Source of the DNA: Marinimicrobium koreense
GTDB taxonomy: Bacteria; Pseudomonadota; Gammaproteobacteria; Pseudomonadales; Cellvibrionaceae
NCBI RefSeq assembly: GCF_003762925.1
Contig: NZ_RJUK01000001.1
Coordinates: forward strand, 1,054,001-1,118,000
DNA: 64,000 nt
Direction of reading: 5' to 3'
The position numbers and the translations under genes are program-made. The notes beneath the pieces were generated by a model. That model was not told the origin of the DNA and ran no database searches. It saw only the letters and a list, made by a program, of their open reading frames with translations. The stretch's first letter is position 1. Each line of letters starts with the position of its first letter. Shown one piece after another: positions 1 to 10,938 of this stretch.

Positions 1-60
1 GTTTTTTCACCCGAGGACAGGCATAATAGCCCCTTTATTTTGGCCGTTATGTGATCGAGT

Positions 61-600
61 ATGGCACGCAAGCTACTACGGCGCTTTATCCCCAGCGCAC
101 ACGCCATCAAGAGCAACCCCGCCCTGCATTTTCTCGGGGACCTGCTGCACGATCCCAACCTGTTTCACCTGAACCGCCACTCCGTTTCGGTCGCATTTTT
201 TGTCGGTATTTTCGTCGCGTTCATTCCACTGCCAGGCCAGATGCCCATCGCGGCGCTGCTGGCGCTGCTGCTGCACTGCAACCTGCCTATCTCGGTGGCC
301 CTGGTGTGGATCAGCAATCCCCTGACCATGCCCGCGATTTTCTTTTCAACCTACCAGTTGGGCCGCTGGCTGCTCGAGCTGCCTCCGGTTCAGGTCTCCC
401 TCGAGCTGAGCTGGCACTGGCTGATGCATGAGTTCAGCCTGATCTGGAAACCGCTGTTGGTGGGCTCGTTGCTCTCGGGGTTGGTTTTCGGCGTAATGGG
501 CTATGTGGTGATGCAACTGTTCTGGCGCTGGACTGTGGTCAAAAGCTGGCAGCGACGCAAATTGAGACGCCGCTCATCACCGCCGAAACCCGACCGCTGA
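61..600 (+). CDS. DUF2062 family membrane protein
   Basis: A 179-residue inner-membrane protein of the DUF2062 family, whose function is unknown. A hydrophobic stretch covers residues 41-100 and includes the family-typical ISNPLTM motif (84-90). A further membrane span lies at about 133-157, followed by a very basic C-terminus (RRKLRRRSS) expected to be cytoplasmic. The ATG at 61 gives the usual family length. The gene is convergent with lolE, with only 6 nt between the two stop codons, so it is not part of the lol operon. The family assignment is confident; no substrate or partner can be inferred. Confidence 0.85.
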   Translation: MARKLLRRFIPSAHAIKSNPALHFLGDLLHDPNLFHLNRHSVSVAFFVGIFVAFIPLPGQMPIAALLALLLHCNLPISVALVWISNPLTMPAIFFSTYQLGRWLLELPPVQVSLELSWHWLMHEFSLIWKPLLVGSLLSGLVFGVMGYVVMQLFWRWTVVKSWQRRKLRRRSSPPKPDR

Positions 601-606
601 GCCCAC

Positions 607-1836
607 TTACTCGAAGCGCAACGCTTCGGCCGGTTGCACGCGTGTTGCCCGCCACGCAGGGTAAAGACTGGCCACCAGGCTGAGCACCAGAGCCGTCCCG
701 GCCACCTGGGCCACATCGGGCCAGTGCAGATCCGAGGGAAGGTAACTGATGGGGTAGACGTCAGACTGCAAAAACTGAACGCCCAACAGCCCCTCAAGCC
801 ATTGAACCCAGTCCGTCACCCAATAAGACAGCGTCACGCCAAGTGCGGTACCGATACCGGTTCCGACGACGCCAATCATCCCCCCCTGAATCATGAAGAT
901 ACCGAGAATTTCCGCGCTGGACGCCCCAAGCGTTCTCAGAATGGCGATATCCCCCTGCTTGTCCACGACCACCATGATGAGGGTCGAGACCAGATTGAAG
1001 GCGGCGATGGCGATAATCAGGAACAGGAGCAGACCCACCAGCTGTTTCGACATGTGAATCGCCTGGTAGAGGTTACCGTGAGTGCGGGTCCAATCCGAGC
1101 TGTAGTAGCCACCGGGCAGATCGTACACCAGATCCCGGGCCACTTGCGGCGCGGAAAACAGATCGTGTACCTGGAACCGTATGCCACTGGCAGCCCCGGG
1201 GTGCCCGGTCAGTCCGGAGGCGGTCTCCAGGGCGGTGAGGGCCAGGTTATTATCCAGCTCGGTACCGGTGTCGAACACCGCCAGGACGGCCAGGGCCTGA
1301 ACCCGGGGCGCGCCCTCCCCCGCCGGCACCACCAGAATCAACTTGTCATCAACCTTGACCGACAGGGACCGGGCCAGCCCGGCCCCCAGCAGCACGCCCC
1401 GGGGGTTGTCCGCGAGGCGGTTCCATATCCCCTCGGGGAGATAGTCAGAGAGCACCGCCAGGGAATCCCGCTGCTCCGGCGGTACCCCCACCAGGCCCAC
1501 GGGTGCCACCTCACGCTTGTGGGAAAGCAGCCCTTCCAACTGAACAAAAGGCGTCGCCGAGGTCACGCCGGGATGGGCATTCACCCGCGCGGCCAGATCC
1601 CGGTAATCGGCCACTCCGTCCCGGTGATACAACGCGGCGTGAGGCATGATGCCGAGAATGCGATCGCGCAGCTCCCGGTCAAAGCCGTTCATGATCGCCA
1701 GCACGGTAATCAGCAGCGCCACCCCGATCACCAGGCCGACAATGGAGACCGAGGAGATGAACGAGACCAGGTGACTATGCCGCCGTGACAGCGCATAGCG
1801 ACGTCCAATCAGCCCAATATAGCCAGTGCTACCCAT
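607..1836 (-). CDS. lolE: lipoprotein-releasing ABC transporter permease LolE
   Basis: Inner-membrane permease of the LolCDE complex, which extracts mature outer-membrane lipoproteins and hands them to LolA. 409 residues with the FtsX/MacB-type layout: an N-terminal membrane helix (about 20-45) ending in the conserved MNGFDREL, a periplasmic domain, then three C-terminal helices. The ending PAEALRFE is typical of LolC/E. I chose the ATG at 1836 because GGAG sits 6 nt upstream; an ATG at 1848 is also in frame. The 5' end overlaps the end of lolD by 8 nt. It is called LolE rather than LolC from its third position in a lolC-lolD-lolE order; the two permeases are homologous. Confidence 0.93.
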   Translation of the reverse strand: MGSTGYIGLIGRRYALSRRHSHLVSFISSVSIVGLVIGVALLITVLAIMNGFDRELRDRILGIMPHAALYHRDGVADYRDLAARVNAHPGVTSATPFVQLEGLLSHKREVAPVGLVGVPPEQRDSLAVLSDYLPEGIWNRLADNPRGVLLGAGLARSLSVKVDDKLILVVPAGEGAPRVQALAVLAVFDTGTELDNNLALTALETASGLTGHPGAASGIRFQVHDLFSAPQVARDLVYDLPGGYYSSDWTRTHGNLYQAIHMSKQLVGLLLFLIIAIAAFNLVSTLIMVVVDKQGDIAILRTLGASSAEILGIFMIQGGMIGVVGTGIGTALGVTLSYWVTDWVQWLEGLLGVQFLQSDVYPISYLPSDLHWPDVAQVAGTALVLSLVASLYPAWRATRVQPAEALRFE

Positions 1837-2512
1837 GCAGGGCTCCATCTTCCAGCGTCAGAGTCCGATCCATCCGCGCCGCCAGGCTCAGGTCGTGAGT
1901 CACCACGACAAAACTGGTACCGCTGTCCCGGTTCAGCTCTGTCATCAGCGCCTGAATGGATTCCGCCGTATGGCTATCGAGATTACCGGTGGGCTCGTCC
2001 ATCAGAACGCAGGCGGGCGAGGTCACCAGCGCCCGGGCAATCGCCACCCGCTGACGCTCACCGCCAGACAGTTCCGAGGGTTTGTGACTGGCCCGCTCAC
2101 TAAGCCCGACCCGCCCCAACATGGCGCGGGCTCTCTGGTGAGCTTCAGCTCGGGAGGACCGGCCGATCAACAGCGGCATGGCGACATTCTCCAGGGCGCT
2201 GAACTCCGGCAGCAGATGGTGGAACTGATACACAAAGCCGAGTTTGCGGTTGCGCAGGCGACCCCGTTGGTCGGCACTGAGTGTGCGCAGCGACTGCCCC
2301 GCCACTTCCACATCGCCCTCATTGGCCAGATCCAATCCACCCAGAATGTTCAGCAGGGTCGATTTACCGGAGCCGGAGGCGCCGACAATCGCCAGACGCT
2401 CACCCGGAGCCACGGCCAGATTCACCGCGTTGAGCACCGACACCGTCTGCGGGCCCTGAGCGTAGGTTTTATGGACGTTGTGGCAGCGCAATACTGCGGT
2501 TGAATCACTCAT
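1829..2512 (-). CDS. lolD: lipoprotein-releasing ABC transporter ATPase LolD
   Basis: ATPase that drives lipoprotein release with the LolC and LolE permeases. 227 residues, a standard single-domain ABC ATPase: Walker [10 protein letters not shown] (about 39-47), signature LSGGERQR, Walker [12 protein letters not shown] and a switch histidine in VVVTHD. The [15 protein letters not shown] segment after the Q-loop is characteristic of LolD/MacB-type ATPases. It overlaps lolC upstream and lolE downstream by 8 nt each, so the three are translationally coupled in one operon. Length and context leave little room for another ABC family. Confidence 0.96.
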   Translation of the reverse strand: MSDSTAVLRCHNVHKTYAQGPQTVSVLNAVNLAVAPGERLAIVGASGSGKSTLLNILGGLDLANEGDVEVAGQSLRTLSADQRGRLRNRKLGFVYQFHHLLPEFSALENVAMPLLIGRSSRAEAHQRARAMLGRVGLSERASHKPSELSGGERQRVAIARALVTSPACVLMDEPTGNLDSHTAESIQALMTELNRDSGTSFVVVTHDLSLAARMDRTLTLEDGALHG

Positions 2513-3743
2513 AGCGCAAAGCCTCTGCTGGTTCGATTTTCGCCGCCCGCCAGGCGGGATAGAGCGTGGCCAGGAAGCTGAGGAAAAGGGACACCGTACA
2601 GATGCTCAGAACGTCCTGCCACAACAACTGTGACGGTAAATGACTGATGAAATAAACGGAGGGATCGAATACCCGAACGTCCAACAGGCCTTCCAGAGTC
2701 GCCACAATGGGACCGATATACAGTGCCAGCACACAACCGAGCAGTGCGCCGACCAGCGTACCGACAAAACCGACCGTTGAGCCCTGCACCACAAACACCG
2801 CCATGATCTGTCGGGCCGTCATCCCCAGGGTACGCAGGACGGCGATATCGCTGCGCTTGTCGGCCACCATCAGAATCAGGCTGGAGACAATATTGAAGGC
2901 GGCCACCGCAATGATGATACCGAGCAAAACGGCGATGACGATTTTCTCCATTTTGACGGCCTGGAACAGGCTTCCCTGGGTCTGACTCCAGTCGCGCACC
3001 CGCAGCTCTCCGGGCAGTTCGGAGGCCAGCTCCCGCATCACCAGACCGGCGCGGTAAATATCCTCCACCTGCACCTGAACGCCCTGCACTCCCTCATAGC
3101 GGAACAGTCGTCGGGCATCGTCCAGATGGATCAGGGCGAGCCGTTGATCCATCTGCGCCCCCACTTCAAAGACGCCGACCAGAGTGAACCGGCGCACACG
3201 GGGGTAAACACCGGCCGGAGTGACCCGAATATCCGGCAGGGTAATCGTGACCGAATCCCCCAGCGCCAGACCGAGTTGACGGGCGAGCAGACGCCCCATG
3301 ACCACCCGGAACTCACCGGGCTGCAGCTCCATAGTGGAGCCAAGTAACATGCGCGACTCCACCACCGAGACATCAGACTGGTATTCCGGCGCAATGCCCT
3401 GAATCTGGACGCCTTCCGAACCACGGCCGTAATTGACCAGCCCGAAACCTTCGATATAGGGTGCAACGCCGCGCACCTCCGGGTGCTGTCTGACGTGGTC
3501 TGCCACTGCGCGCCAATCCGCCAACTCCGGCGTGCCATCGATGAAGCCGTGGGGCACCACACTGAGAATCCGCGATTTCATCTCGCGATCGAAGCCGTTC
3601 ATCACTGACAGAACGACGATGAGCGCCATCACACCCAGCGCCATGCCCAGCAGGGAAAAGGCGCTGATGAAAGAGATAAACTGGTTGCGGCGCTTGGCGC
3701 GCGTGTAGCGCAGACCGATATGTAGCGGGACGTTGATTGGCAT
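2505..3743 (-). CDS. lolC: lipoprotein-releasing ABC transporter permease LolC
   Basis: First gene of the lolCDE operon; a 412-residue permease homologous to LolE. It begins [18 protein letters not shown], followed by the first membrane helix (about 22-50) and the MNGFDREM motif, then a periplasmic domain and three C-terminal helices, ending EPAEALRYE. The ATG at 3743 was chosen over an in-frame start at 3824 because the extra 27 residues look like leader DNA and the family normally starts close to the IGLRY motif. The 163-nt gap to the divergent PilZ gene (start 3907) must hold promoters for both directions; I see no clear hexamers there. Confidence 0.94.
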   Translation of the reverse strand: MPINVPLHIGLRYTRAKRRNQFISFISAFSLLGMALGVMALIVVLSVMNGFDREMKSRILSVVPHGFIDGTPELADWRAVADHVRQHPEVRGVAPYIEGFGLVNYGRGSEGVQIQGIAPEYQSDVSVVESRMLLGSTMELQPGEFRVVMGRLLARQLGLALGDSVTITLPDIRVTPAGVYPRVRRFTLVGVFEVGAQMDQRLALIHLDDARRLFRYEGVQGVQVQVEDIYRAGLVMRELASELPGELRVRDWSQTQGSLFQAVKMEKIVIAVLLGIIIAVAAFNIVSSLILMVADKRSDIAVLRTLGMTARQIMAVFVVQGSTVGFVGTLVGALLGCVLALYIGPIVATLEGLLDVRVFDPSVYFISHLPSQLLWQDVLSICTVSLFLSFLATLYPAWRAAKIEPAEALRYE

Positions 3744-3906
3744 GAGCGCATTTAACCCTATTGACCTGAACGCCACAAGTCCGGCAGGCGGATTTGCCGG
3801 GCCGCGCAGCGTCAGTGACGCCACAGAACGTCATAGTGGCGGGGCACACCGGCAACGCGGTATGCTATACCCTATTACAATGACAAAAGCCTGTTGCGGG
3901 ACTGTT

Positions 3907-4521
3907 ATGCCTGAACGACGACTCTATTTTCGCATCGACGACTACCTGGACCTGGAATACCTGGCCGTCGACGAAGACACGCTCCAGCACACGCCAGCCG
4001 AGAACCTGTTTCCCGGCGCGGCGGCGCTCAAGACTTACGCGGAGCTGAAGAAAATTGACAGCGAATCGAGCCAACTGTTCTATCAGATCAAGGACCGCGA
4101 TCGGCAGATTGCCGATTACCTCTACCTGCTCAATCGGAAAATTGACCTGCTCGCCCAGCAGCTGATCAGCGAACCCCGGCTGCACGGGACCCATCCAACG
4201 GATCAGCGACGCGTCAACATCAGCGAAGGCGGACTGGCCTTCAGCAACCGGGAAGCGCTGAAGATTGGCCAGGCAGTAGCCCTGAACCTGACATTCCTGC
4301 CCACCTACGTCGGGTTGGCCATCTACGCCCGAGTCGCACGCTGTGAACCACTTCGCACCGGCGGCTACGAAATTGCGGCAGAATTCGAAACGCTGACAGA
4401 CCCTCAACAACACCTTCTCAGCCAACAGATCATGCGCGCCCAGATGGCGGAGAAACGCCGCCTGCAGGATATCGATCCCGACGAAAAGGGCAACCTCTAC
4501 TCCAAAGGAGCTTCTTCATGA
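3907..4521 (+). CDS. PilZ domain-containing protein
   Basis: 204-residue cytoplasmic protein with a C-terminal PilZ-type domain (about 95-175), the c-di-GMP binding fold. It shows RRVNISEGGLAF, close to the consensus RxxxR...(D/N)xSxxG, with N in place of the usual D. The first 90 residues are mostly charged and helical; RRLYFRIDDYLDLEY at the N-terminus may be a second, degenerate PilZ strand. The ATG at 3907 fits the start of this conserved segment; an upstream in-frame start would add 58 residues of non-coding-looking sequence. Its stop overlaps the start of the next gene (ATGA). The window holds several GGDEF/EAL proteins, so c-di-GMP is a plausible ligand, but binding is not proven by the motif. 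Confidence 0.8.
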   Translation: MPERRLYFRIDDYLDLEYLAVDEDTLQHTPAENLFPGAAALKTYAELKKIDSESSQLFYQIKDRDRQIADYLYLLNRKIDLLAQQLISEPRLHGTHPTDQRRVNISEGGLAFSNREALKIGQAVALNLTFLPTYVGLAIYARVARCEPLRTGGYEIAAEFETLTDPQQHLLSQQIMRAQMAEKRRLQDIDPDEKGNLYSKGASS

Positions 4522-4850
4522 CGACGTTTCGATCCTACACCCTACTCGCCCTGGGTCTGACCCTGGGGCTGGGATTATCATCCGCCTCGATCGCCGACCG
4601 GGTGGAGATTCCGGTAGGCCAGCAGGGAGGGGCCGAAAACGCGGGCGACGTGCCGACCAATGGCATGACCCAGGAGCGCGTCGAGTCGCGTTTTGGTGCG
4701 CCGCAGGAACGCCGTGTAGCGGTCGGCGACCCACCGATCTCCAGTTGGGTTTACGAAGACTACGTAGTCTATTTTGAGCACGACAAAGTGCTGCGCACGG
4801 TATTGAAGCACCGCCCCCGGGCGGGGGCGGCACCCGCTAACGGCGGTTGA
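4518..4850 (+). CDS. small exported protein, BamE/SmpA-like
   Basis: 110-residue protein with a clear signal peptide (residues 1-26; hydrophobic [14 protein letters not shown], likely cut near SIA-D). The mature part contains [13 protein letters not shown], then [17 protein letters not shown], a helix-strand pattern like the small BamE/SmpA fold. This resemblance is by eye only. It is coupled to the PilZ gene by an ATGA overlap, so the two are co-transcribed. The 3' end overlaps the convergent sthA gene by 14 nt. The function is unknown. Confidence 0.75.
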   Translation: MTTFRSYTLLALGLTLGLGLSSASIADRVEIPVGQQGGAENAGDVPTNGMTQERVESRFGAPQERRVAVGDPPISSWVYEDYVVYFEHDKVLRTVLKHRPRAGAAPANGG

Positions 4851-6234
4851 TGCGGTTGATGCCGTCCAACGCCGCCAGGCGATAGGCTTCTGCCATGGTG
4901 GGATAATTGAAGGTGGTGTCGAGGAAAAACTGTATGGTGTTTCCCGCCCCACTCTGACTCATGATGGCCTGACCGATGTGAACAATCTCGGCGGCCTCTG
5001 CCCCGAAGCAGTGGACGCCCAGTATTTCCAGGCTGTCAACGTGGAACAATATTTTCAACATCCCCACGTCTTCGCCACTGATCTGTCCCCGCGCGGTGTT
5101 TTTGAACAGCGCCCGGCCCACTTCATAGGGTACTCTCGCCGCGGTCAATTCGGTTTCCGTCTGCCCGATGGAGCTGATTTCCGGCAGGGTATAAATACCG
5201 GTGGGCACATTGGTGACCGGCTTGCAGGGCTCTCCGGTGATCACCGACGCGACCGCCCGTCCCTGATCAAACGACGCACTGGCGAGACTCGGCCAGCCGA
5301 TCACATCGCCGACCGCAAAAATGTTGTCCACCGAGGTTCGATAATCCTGGGACACCTTGAGATTGCCCCGGTAATCCACGTCCAGCCCGGTCGCCTCCAG
5401 ATTCAGCTTATCGGTATTACCACTGCGCCCATTACACCAGAGAATCGCATCGGCCTTGAGTCGCTTGCCAGACTTCAGACGCAGCGTCACGCTGTGATCA
5501 TCGGCCTCAATGGATTCGTATTCTTCGCTGTGACGTACGGTCACATCGCTGTCGCGCAAGTGGTAGCTGAGCGCGTCGGAAATCTCGTCATCCAGAAATG
5601 AAAGCAGCCGATCGCGATTGTTGATCAGATCCACTTTCACCCCGAGACCGGAAAAGATGGACGCATACTCACAGCCGATAACGCCCGCTCCATAGATGAT
5701 CATATGGCGGGGGGTGTGCTGCATTTCCAGAATGGTATCGCTGTCGTAGACTCGTGGATGACTGAAATCCACATCCGCCGGCCGATACGGGCGCGAGCCG
5801 GTGGCGATGATGATCGACTCGGCGGTAATCGTTTCCTGGGCACCATCACCCGAGTCGACATTAACGGTATTGGCATCCACGAAAGAGGCCATCCCGGTGT
5901 GCAGGGTCACCCGGTTGCGGATATAAAACTCCGTGTGCAGCTCGACCTGCTTGGGAATCACCTTGGAGGCCGCCGCCAACACCCTGGGGTAGGACAGCCA
6001 GCGAGTATCCCCCATCTCCCGGAACAGACTGACACTGTTGTAGCGAATCAGTTGCTTGACCGCATGACGAAGGGATTTGGACGGAATAGTACCTTTGTGC
6101 GCACAGTTGCCGCCCACATGGGCCCGACTTTCAATTACGGCAACTCGCAGATTGGATTTTGCCGCCGACATGGCAGCGCTTTCACCCGCTGGTCCGGACC
6201 CGATTACCAGCACATCGTAGGTGTGATCAGCCAC
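4837..6234 (-). CDS. sthA: soluble pyridine nucleotide transhydrogenase SthA
   Basis: FAD-dependent cytoplasmic flavoprotein exchanging hydride between NADPH and NAD+. 465 residues, the length of E. coli SthA. FAD motif [10 protein letters not shown] near residue 12, the [15 protein letters not shown] segment in which the second disulfide cysteine of related lipoamide dehydrogenases is replaced, a second nucleotide motif [13 protein letters not shown], and [13 protein letters not shown]. The C-terminal dimerisation domain carries [16 protein letters not shown]. It starts 5 nt after the stop of nqrM, so it is probably read with the Na+-NQR genes, linking NADPH/NAD+ balance to an NADH-consuming pump. 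Confidence 0.95.
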   Translation of the reverse strand: MADHTYDVLVIGSGPAGESAAMSAAKSNLRVAVIESRAHVGGNCAHKGTIPSKSLRHAVKQLIRYNSVSLFREMGDTRWLSYPRVLAAASKVIPKQVELHTEFYIRNRVTLHTGMASFVDANTVNVDSGDGAQETITAESIIIATGSRPYRPADVDFSHPRVYDSDTILEMQHTPRHMIIYGAGVIGCEYASIFSGLGVKVDLINNRDRLLSFLDDEISDALSYHLRDSDVTVRHSEEYESIEADDHSVTLRLKSGKRLKADAILWCNGRSGNTDKLNLEATGLDVDYRGNLKVSQDYRTSVDNIFAVGDVIGWPSLASASFDQGRAVASVITGEPCKPVTNVPTGIYTLPEISSIGQTETELTAARVPYEVGRALFKNTARGQISGEDVGMLKILFHVDSLEILGVHCFGAEAAEIVHIGQAIMSQSGAGNTIQFFLDTTFNYPTMAEAYRLAALDGINRINRR

Positions 6235-6239
6235 TAGGA

Positions 6240-6536
6240 TTAATCTCCTGATTGGGTTTTGGAGGACGTTGCTCTCTCTTTACCCTCTGATGCCGCCCCC
6301 TGGCTGGCATCGTACGCCAAATCGTCGACGGGCAGACCCGCCTGCTGGCGTTCGTTGATGGTTTTGCATTTTTCTTCGTCGTTACCACACAGATCACAGA
6401 CGTAGTCTTTCTCGCCCAGGGCGGCGCCGACACCGCCACAGGAACCTTTGAGAGGCTGGCGGCCGAACAGAACGCCGACGGACATCCCTACCACCACCAG
6501 AAGCATGACCAACAGGGAAACCAGAACCATACCCAT
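6240..6536 (-). CDS. nqrM: Na+-NQR maturation factor NqrM
   Basis: 98-residue membrane-anchored protein required in Vibrio for assembly of active Na+-NQR, probably by delivering iron to NqrD/E (family knowledge). It has one N-terminal membrane helix (about 2-24), then [21 protein letters not shown], in which the four conserved family cysteines are visible, and a hydrophilic tail. The ATG at 6536 has GAGG 6 nt upstream. It sits 53 nt downstream of apbE and 5 nt upstream of sthA, the expected place at the end of an nqr cluster. The tail after residue 70 is rich in A, S, E and K and poorly conserved. Confidence 0.93.
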   Translation of the reverse strand: MGMVLVSLLVMLLVVVGMSVGVLFGRQPLKGSCGGVGAALGEKDYVCDLCGNDEEKCKTINERQQAGLPVDDLAYDASQGAASEGKERATSSKTQSGD

Positions 6537-6589
6537 GTGTTACCTCACCTGCCCTTGGGGCTTTCGTTGTGCACGTTCACTGCTGACGC

Positions 6590-7630
6590 TCAGCGCCAGG
6601 GTGCGAATGCACTGGAATAGTCATCAGTAAAACCGTCATCGGTTTTGACAATCATATACACGGGGAGTTTTTCCCGCTCCGCCAGCGCCATACCCGCTTC
6701 CGGCCCCAGCACATTCAGTGCCGTCGCCCAGGCATCGGCCTCCGCAGAGGTTGGGGCCAGCACCGTAACGGAGGCCAGGCGATGGGCGATCGGCCGTCCG
6801 GTGCGCGGATCGATGGTGTGTGAGTAGCGCACACCGTCGCGCTCGTAGTAATTGCGATAGTCCCCCGAAGTGGCCATCGCAATATCCGTCAACGCCAGCG
6901 CCTTGCGGCCATCACCCTGCACCAGACTGGGCTGCTCTACGCCAATACGCCAGGCATCGCCCCGGGGACTGTCACCGCTGAGCCGGACCTCGCCTCCGAT
7001 TTCGACCAGATAGTGCTCGTAACCCTGTGCCTCGAGCCAATCGGCCAGATGATCCACGCCATAGCCCTTGGCCACGGCCGAGAGATCCAGTCGCACATCA
7101 CTCAACCGACGGGCCCGCTGTCCATCGAGCGCCACCTGGGCATAGCCCATCGCCGAACGGGCGGCCGCAATCGCCACATCGCTGGGTACCTGTTCGGGCT
7201 CAGCCAGAGGGCCAAAGCCCCACAGGTCGACCAGCGGCCCCACCGTAATGTCGAAAGCGCCCTCACTGCGCTCACTGATGCGCCGGCTGATGGCCAACAC
7301 CTCAGCCAGTGGTGCCGACAGGGACTGCCACTGCCCGACCTTCGAGCGATTGAACTGCATCAACTCGGAGTCATCGATGTAAGTCGACATCTGCTGATTG
7401 ATCTGCGCCAGCTCCCGTTCCAGCCCAGCCTGAATCTTCGCGGCGTCCACCGGCGGAGACTGGTCGGTCACCACCAGGGTGACGTTGAACGTCGTGCCCA
7501 TGGTGGGCCCGGAGAACCGGTGCGCCTCGTGTTCAACACGAGGCTCGCAGCCGCCCAGCAGCAAACCTAAAAACAAAAACGAGGCCAGCAGTACCGGCCC
7601 CGTTTTTATTGTTGTGAGAACCTTGAACAA
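6590..7630 (-). CDS. apbE: FAD:protein FMN transferase ApbE
   Basis: Periplasmic lipoprotein that attaches FMN covalently to threonines of NqrB and NqrC. 346 residues. The signal peptide ends in the lipobox LLGGC (about residues 24-28). Mature motifs are GTTFNVTL, LDLSAVAKGYGVDHLADWL, YLVEIGGEVRLSG, YSHTIDPRTGRPI and the metal-site region APTSAEADAWATAL. The start is a TTG at 7630, 13 nt after the nqrF stop, preceded by AGGACAGGA; no ATG lies nearby in frame. The signal-peptide codons contain a terminator-like hairpin (7575-7607). Its placement directly after nqrF and before nqrM matches its role in maturation of the pump. Confidence 0.95.
   Translation of the reverse strand: MFKVLTTIKTGPVLLASFLFLGLLLGGCEPRVEHEAHRFSGPTMGTTFNVTLVVTDQSPPVDAAKIQAGLERELAQINQQMSTYIDDSELMQFNRSKVGQWQSLSAPLAEVLAISRRISERSEGAFDITVGPLVDLWGFGPLAEPEQVPSDVAIAAARSAMGYAQVALDGQRARRLSDVRLDLSAVAKGYGVDHLADWLEAQGYEHYLVEIGGEVRLSGDSPRGDAWRIGVEQPSLVQGDGRKALALTDIAMATSGDYRNYYERDGVRYSHTIDPRTGRPIAHRLASVTVLAPTSAEADAWATALNVLGPEAGMALAEREKLPVYMIVKTDDGFTDDYSSAFAPWR
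7575..7607 (-). terminator. terminator-like hairpin inside apbE signal-peptide codons
   Basis: Two 12-nt arms, 7575-7586 and 7596-7607, are complementary except for one position and enclose a 9-nt loop. Read on the minus strand the GC-rich stem ends in TTTTT, then GTTTTT, as in an intrinsic terminator. It lies 20-55 nt inside apbE, just downstream of nqrF. It could lower apbE, nqrM and sthA transcription relative to nqrA-F, or act only when the apbE start is poorly translated. The structure is seen; its function is an inference. Confidence 0.5.
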
Positions 7631-7643
7631 ATCCTGTCCTCTA

Positions 7644-8867
7644 TTAACCGCCGAAGTCGTCCAGCATGATGTTCTCGTCTTCTACGCCCAGGTCCTTGAG
7701 CAGTTTGATGACGGCAGCGTTCATCATCGGTGGCCCACACATGTAGTACTCACAGTCTTCCGGCGCCGGATGATCCTTCAGGTACATGTCGTACAACACG
7801 TTGTGAATGAATCCGGTCGGCCCTTCCCAGTTATCTTCCGGCTGGGGATCGGACAGCGCTACGTGCCACTCGAAGTTCTCGTTCTCTTCCTGCAGCTGAT
7901 CGTACTCTTCGTGGTAGAACATTTCGCGCAGTGACCGCGCACCATACCAGAAGGTGATCTTGCGATCGGTTTTGATCCGGCGCAGCTGATCAAAGATGTG
8001 TGAGCGCATGGGCGCCATACCGGCACCACCGCCGATGAAGACCATTTCCGCGTCGGTGTCCTTGGCAAAGAACTCACCAAAGGGCCCGTAAACGGTGATG
8101 GTGTCACCCGGTTTCAGGCTGAACACATAGGAGGACATGATGCCCGGCGGAATGTCCTTGGAGCCCGGAGGCGGTGTCGCGATACGGATATTGAACTTCA
8201 CGATACCGACTTCTTCCGGGTAGTTCGCCATGGAGTAGGCGCGCATGACCGGCTCGTCGACCTTGGATTCCAGATCGAAGAAACCAAAGCGCTCCCAGTC
8301 GCCACGGAATTTCTCTTCAATGTCGAAGTCCTTGAACTTCACATGATGCGCCGGGCACTCAAGCTGGACGTAACCACCGGCACGGAAATCGACGTTCTCG
8401 CCTTCCGGCAGCTTCAGTGTCAACTCTTTAATGAAGGTCGCCACGTTCGGGTTTGCCTCAACGGTGCACTCCCACTGCTTCACACCAAACACGTCTTCCG
8501 GCACTTCAATGACCATGTCTTCTTTGACCGGTGTCTGGCAGGACAGACGCCACCCATCACGGGCCTCGCGCTTGGTGAAGTGACCTTCCTCGGTCGGCAG
8601 CATGGCGCCACCGCCCTGCTCTACCACACACTTACACTGCGCACAGGTGCCGCCACCGCCGCAGGCCGACGGCAGGAACAGGCCCGCATTGGCCAGGCTC
8701 TGCAGCAGCTTGCCACCGGCAGGAACCTGGATCTTCTTCTCGTGATTGATCTCGATCGTTACGTCGCCACTGCTCACCAGTTTGGCGCGGGCGCTCAGGA
8801 TGATTACCACCAACGCCGCAACGATGACGGTAAACATGACCACGCCCAATATAATTTCCAAATTCAT
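7644..8867 (-). CDS. nqrF: Na+-translocating NADH:quinone reductase subunit F
   Basis: NADH-oxidising entry subunit of Na+-NQR, with one [2Fe-2S] cluster and FAD. 407 residues: an N-terminal membrane helix (2-24), then a ferredoxin domain with the four cluster cysteines in [12 protein letters not shown] and RLSCQTPV, an FAD domain with [11 protein letters not shown], and an NADH domain with [17 protein letters not shown] and YMCGPPMM. The ending LDDFGG is typical. ATG at 8867 follows GAGGTAG. It is the last core subunit gene; nqrE ends 17 nt upstream. Confidence 0.98.
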   Translation of the reverse strand: MNLEIILGVVMFTVIVAALVVIILSARAKLVSSGDVTIEINHEKKIQVPAGGKLLQSLANAGLFLPSACGGGGTCAQCKCVVEQGGGAMLPTEEGHFTKREARDGWRLSCQTPVKEDMVIEVPEDVFGVKQWECTVEANPNVATFIKELTLKLPEGENVDFRAGGYVQLECPAHHVKFKDFDIEEKFRGDWERFGFFDLESKVDEPVMRAYSMANYPEEVGIVKFNIRIATPPPGSKDIPPGIMSSYVFSLKPGDTITVYGPFGEFFAKDTDAEMVFIGGGAGMAPMRSHIFDQLRRIKTDRKITFWYGARSLREMFYHEEYDQLQEENENFEWHVALSDPQPEDNWEGPTGFIHNVLYDMYLKDHPAPEDCEYYMCGPPMMNAAVIKLLKDLGVEDENIMLDDFGG

Positions 8868-8884
8868 CTAGCCTACCTCGCTGG

Positions 8885-9493
<609 letters not shown>

Positions 9494-9495
9494 GA

Positions 9496-10155
9496 TCAGG
9501 CCTCCTGCGGCTTGGTGTTAGGCGCCATCTTGAACTCTTCTTCCTCAACCTGCTCCGGCTTCCAGGCGCGGATGGCCCAGATGAAGAAACCGATCAGGAA
9601 GAACGCGCTCGGCGGCAACAGCAACAGACCGTTCGGCACGTACCAGCCACCCTCGGTCACCGGGGTCAACAGAGTGACGCCAAACAGGCTGCCGGAGCCG
9701 AACAGCTCGCGGATGAAGGCCAGACCCAACAGGATGACGCTGTAACCCAGGCCATTACCCACGCCGTCGATAAAGCTCGGCAGCGGCGGGTTCTTCATGG
9801 CAAAGGCTTCGGCGCGGCCCATGACGATACAGTTGGTAATGATCAGGCCTACGAAGACCGACAGCTGCTTGCTGATGTCATACGCCACCGCCTTCAGCAC
9901 CTGATCCACCAGAATCACCAATGAGGCGATGATGGTCATCTGCACGATGATCCGGATACTGCCCGGAATGTGATTGCGCACCATGGAGACAAACAGGTTG
10001 GCAAATGCGGTTACCGCGGTCAGGGCGATACACATCACCACCGTCACGCTCAAACTGTTGGTAACAGCCAGAGCCGAACAGATACCCAGAATCTGCAGCG
10101 CAATCGGGTTATTGTCAAAAATCGGTTCAATCAGAAGTTGCTTGAGCTTCTTCAT
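9496..10155 (-). CDS. nqrD: Na+-translocating NADH:quinone reductase subunit D
   Basis: 219-residue membrane subunit, homologous to RnfE and to NqrE. Conserved features are [18 protein letters not shown] near the N-terminus and [14 protein letters not shown] in the middle; the two cysteines correspond to the proposed iron ligands. The C-terminal 25 residues ([11 protein letters not shown] and onward) are hydrophilic and variable. It begins 3 nt after the nqrC stop and ends 2 nt before nqrE. Confidence 0.98.
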   Translation of the reverse strand: MKKLKQLLIEPIFDNNPIALQILGICSALAVTNSLSVTVVMCIALTAVTAFANLFVSMVRNHIPGSIRIIVQMTIIASLVILVDQVLKAVAYDISKQLSVFVGLIITNCIVMGRAEAFAMKNPPLPSFIDGVGNGLGYSVILLGLAFIRELFGSGSLFGVTLLTPVTEGGWYVPNGLLLLPPSAFFLIGFFIWAIRAWKPEQVEEEEFKMAPNTKPQEA

Positions 10156-10158
10156 GGC

Positions 10159-10938
10159 TTAGGCCTCCCCTTCGCGCAAGTTCTTCAAAAACGGCTTGAA
10201 GCCCATATCACCCAGCCAGAACTCCACCAGGTTATCCACGCCCTTGCTGGTCAGGGTAGCGCCCGAGAGGCCATCCACCTTGTACTGGGCATTGGGGTCG
10301 GAGGAGTCGACACTGCCTTTGATGACCGACAGTTGGACCTCGCCATCGTCGCCGTAGACTTTTTTACCGTCCCACTGGGCCTTCCAGCTCGGGTTATCCA
10401 CCTCACCGCCGAGACCGGGGGTTTCGGCGTGTTCGTAGAAAGTAAGACCGGCAACGGTATTACCGTCGGCTTCGATTGCCATAAAGCCATAGAGGGTGGA
10501 CCAGAGTCCGTACCCGCGAACCGGCAATACCAGCGTCTGCAGCTCGCCCTGCTCGTTCTCCACCAGGAAAACCTCGGCGTAGCGTTCACGACGGGAAATG
10601 CCCGCGATGTCTTCATCACCGCTTAGGTCCATGGAGCGGCTCGGATCTTTGGCCGCTTTCCACTGATCGTAGCTGTCCGGGTCCACTTCATCGGTGAACT
10701 GGCCAGATTCGAGATCCACCACACGGGTTTTGATCCGTGATTCGAAAATCTCTTCGACGCTGCCCTCTTCCCCGCTGAGACCGGCCGCAGCAATGATATT
10801 GCTTTTGAAATCCAGCTCCTGGTTCATCTGCTGCATGGGGCGCAACAGCACGGCGGCTGTCGACACCACGACGGAGCAGACGATACACAGTGCCAGAGTC
10901 ACTGTGATGGTCTTTTTGATCGTATCGTTATTAGCCAC
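10159..10938 (-). CDS. nqrC: Na+-translocating NADH:quinone reductase subunit C
   Basis: 259-residue subunit with one N-terminal membrane helix (about 10-32) and a large periplasmic FMN-binding domain. The flavinylation site [13 protein letters not shown] is intact; the threonine of SGAT receives FMN through ApbE. I chose the GTG at 10938, giving the family-like start (M)ANNDTIKKT and a GGAGG 7 nt upstream; it overlaps the nqrB 3' end by 8 nt. A longer in-frame start at 10983 would lie deep inside nqrB. Confidence 0.97.
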   Translation of the reverse strand: MANNDTIKKTITVTLALCIVCSVVVSTAAVLLRPMQQMNQELDFKSNIIAAAGLSGEEGSVEEIFESRIKTRVVDLESGQFTDEVDPDSYDQWKAAKDPSRSMDLSGDEDIAGISRRERYAEVFLVENEQGELQTLVLPVRGYGLWSTLYGFMAIEADGNTVAGLTFYEHAETPGLGGEVDNPSWKAQWDGKKVYGDDGEVQLSVIKGSVDSSDPNAQYKVDGLSGATLTSKGVDNLVEFWLGDMGFKPFLKNLREGEA

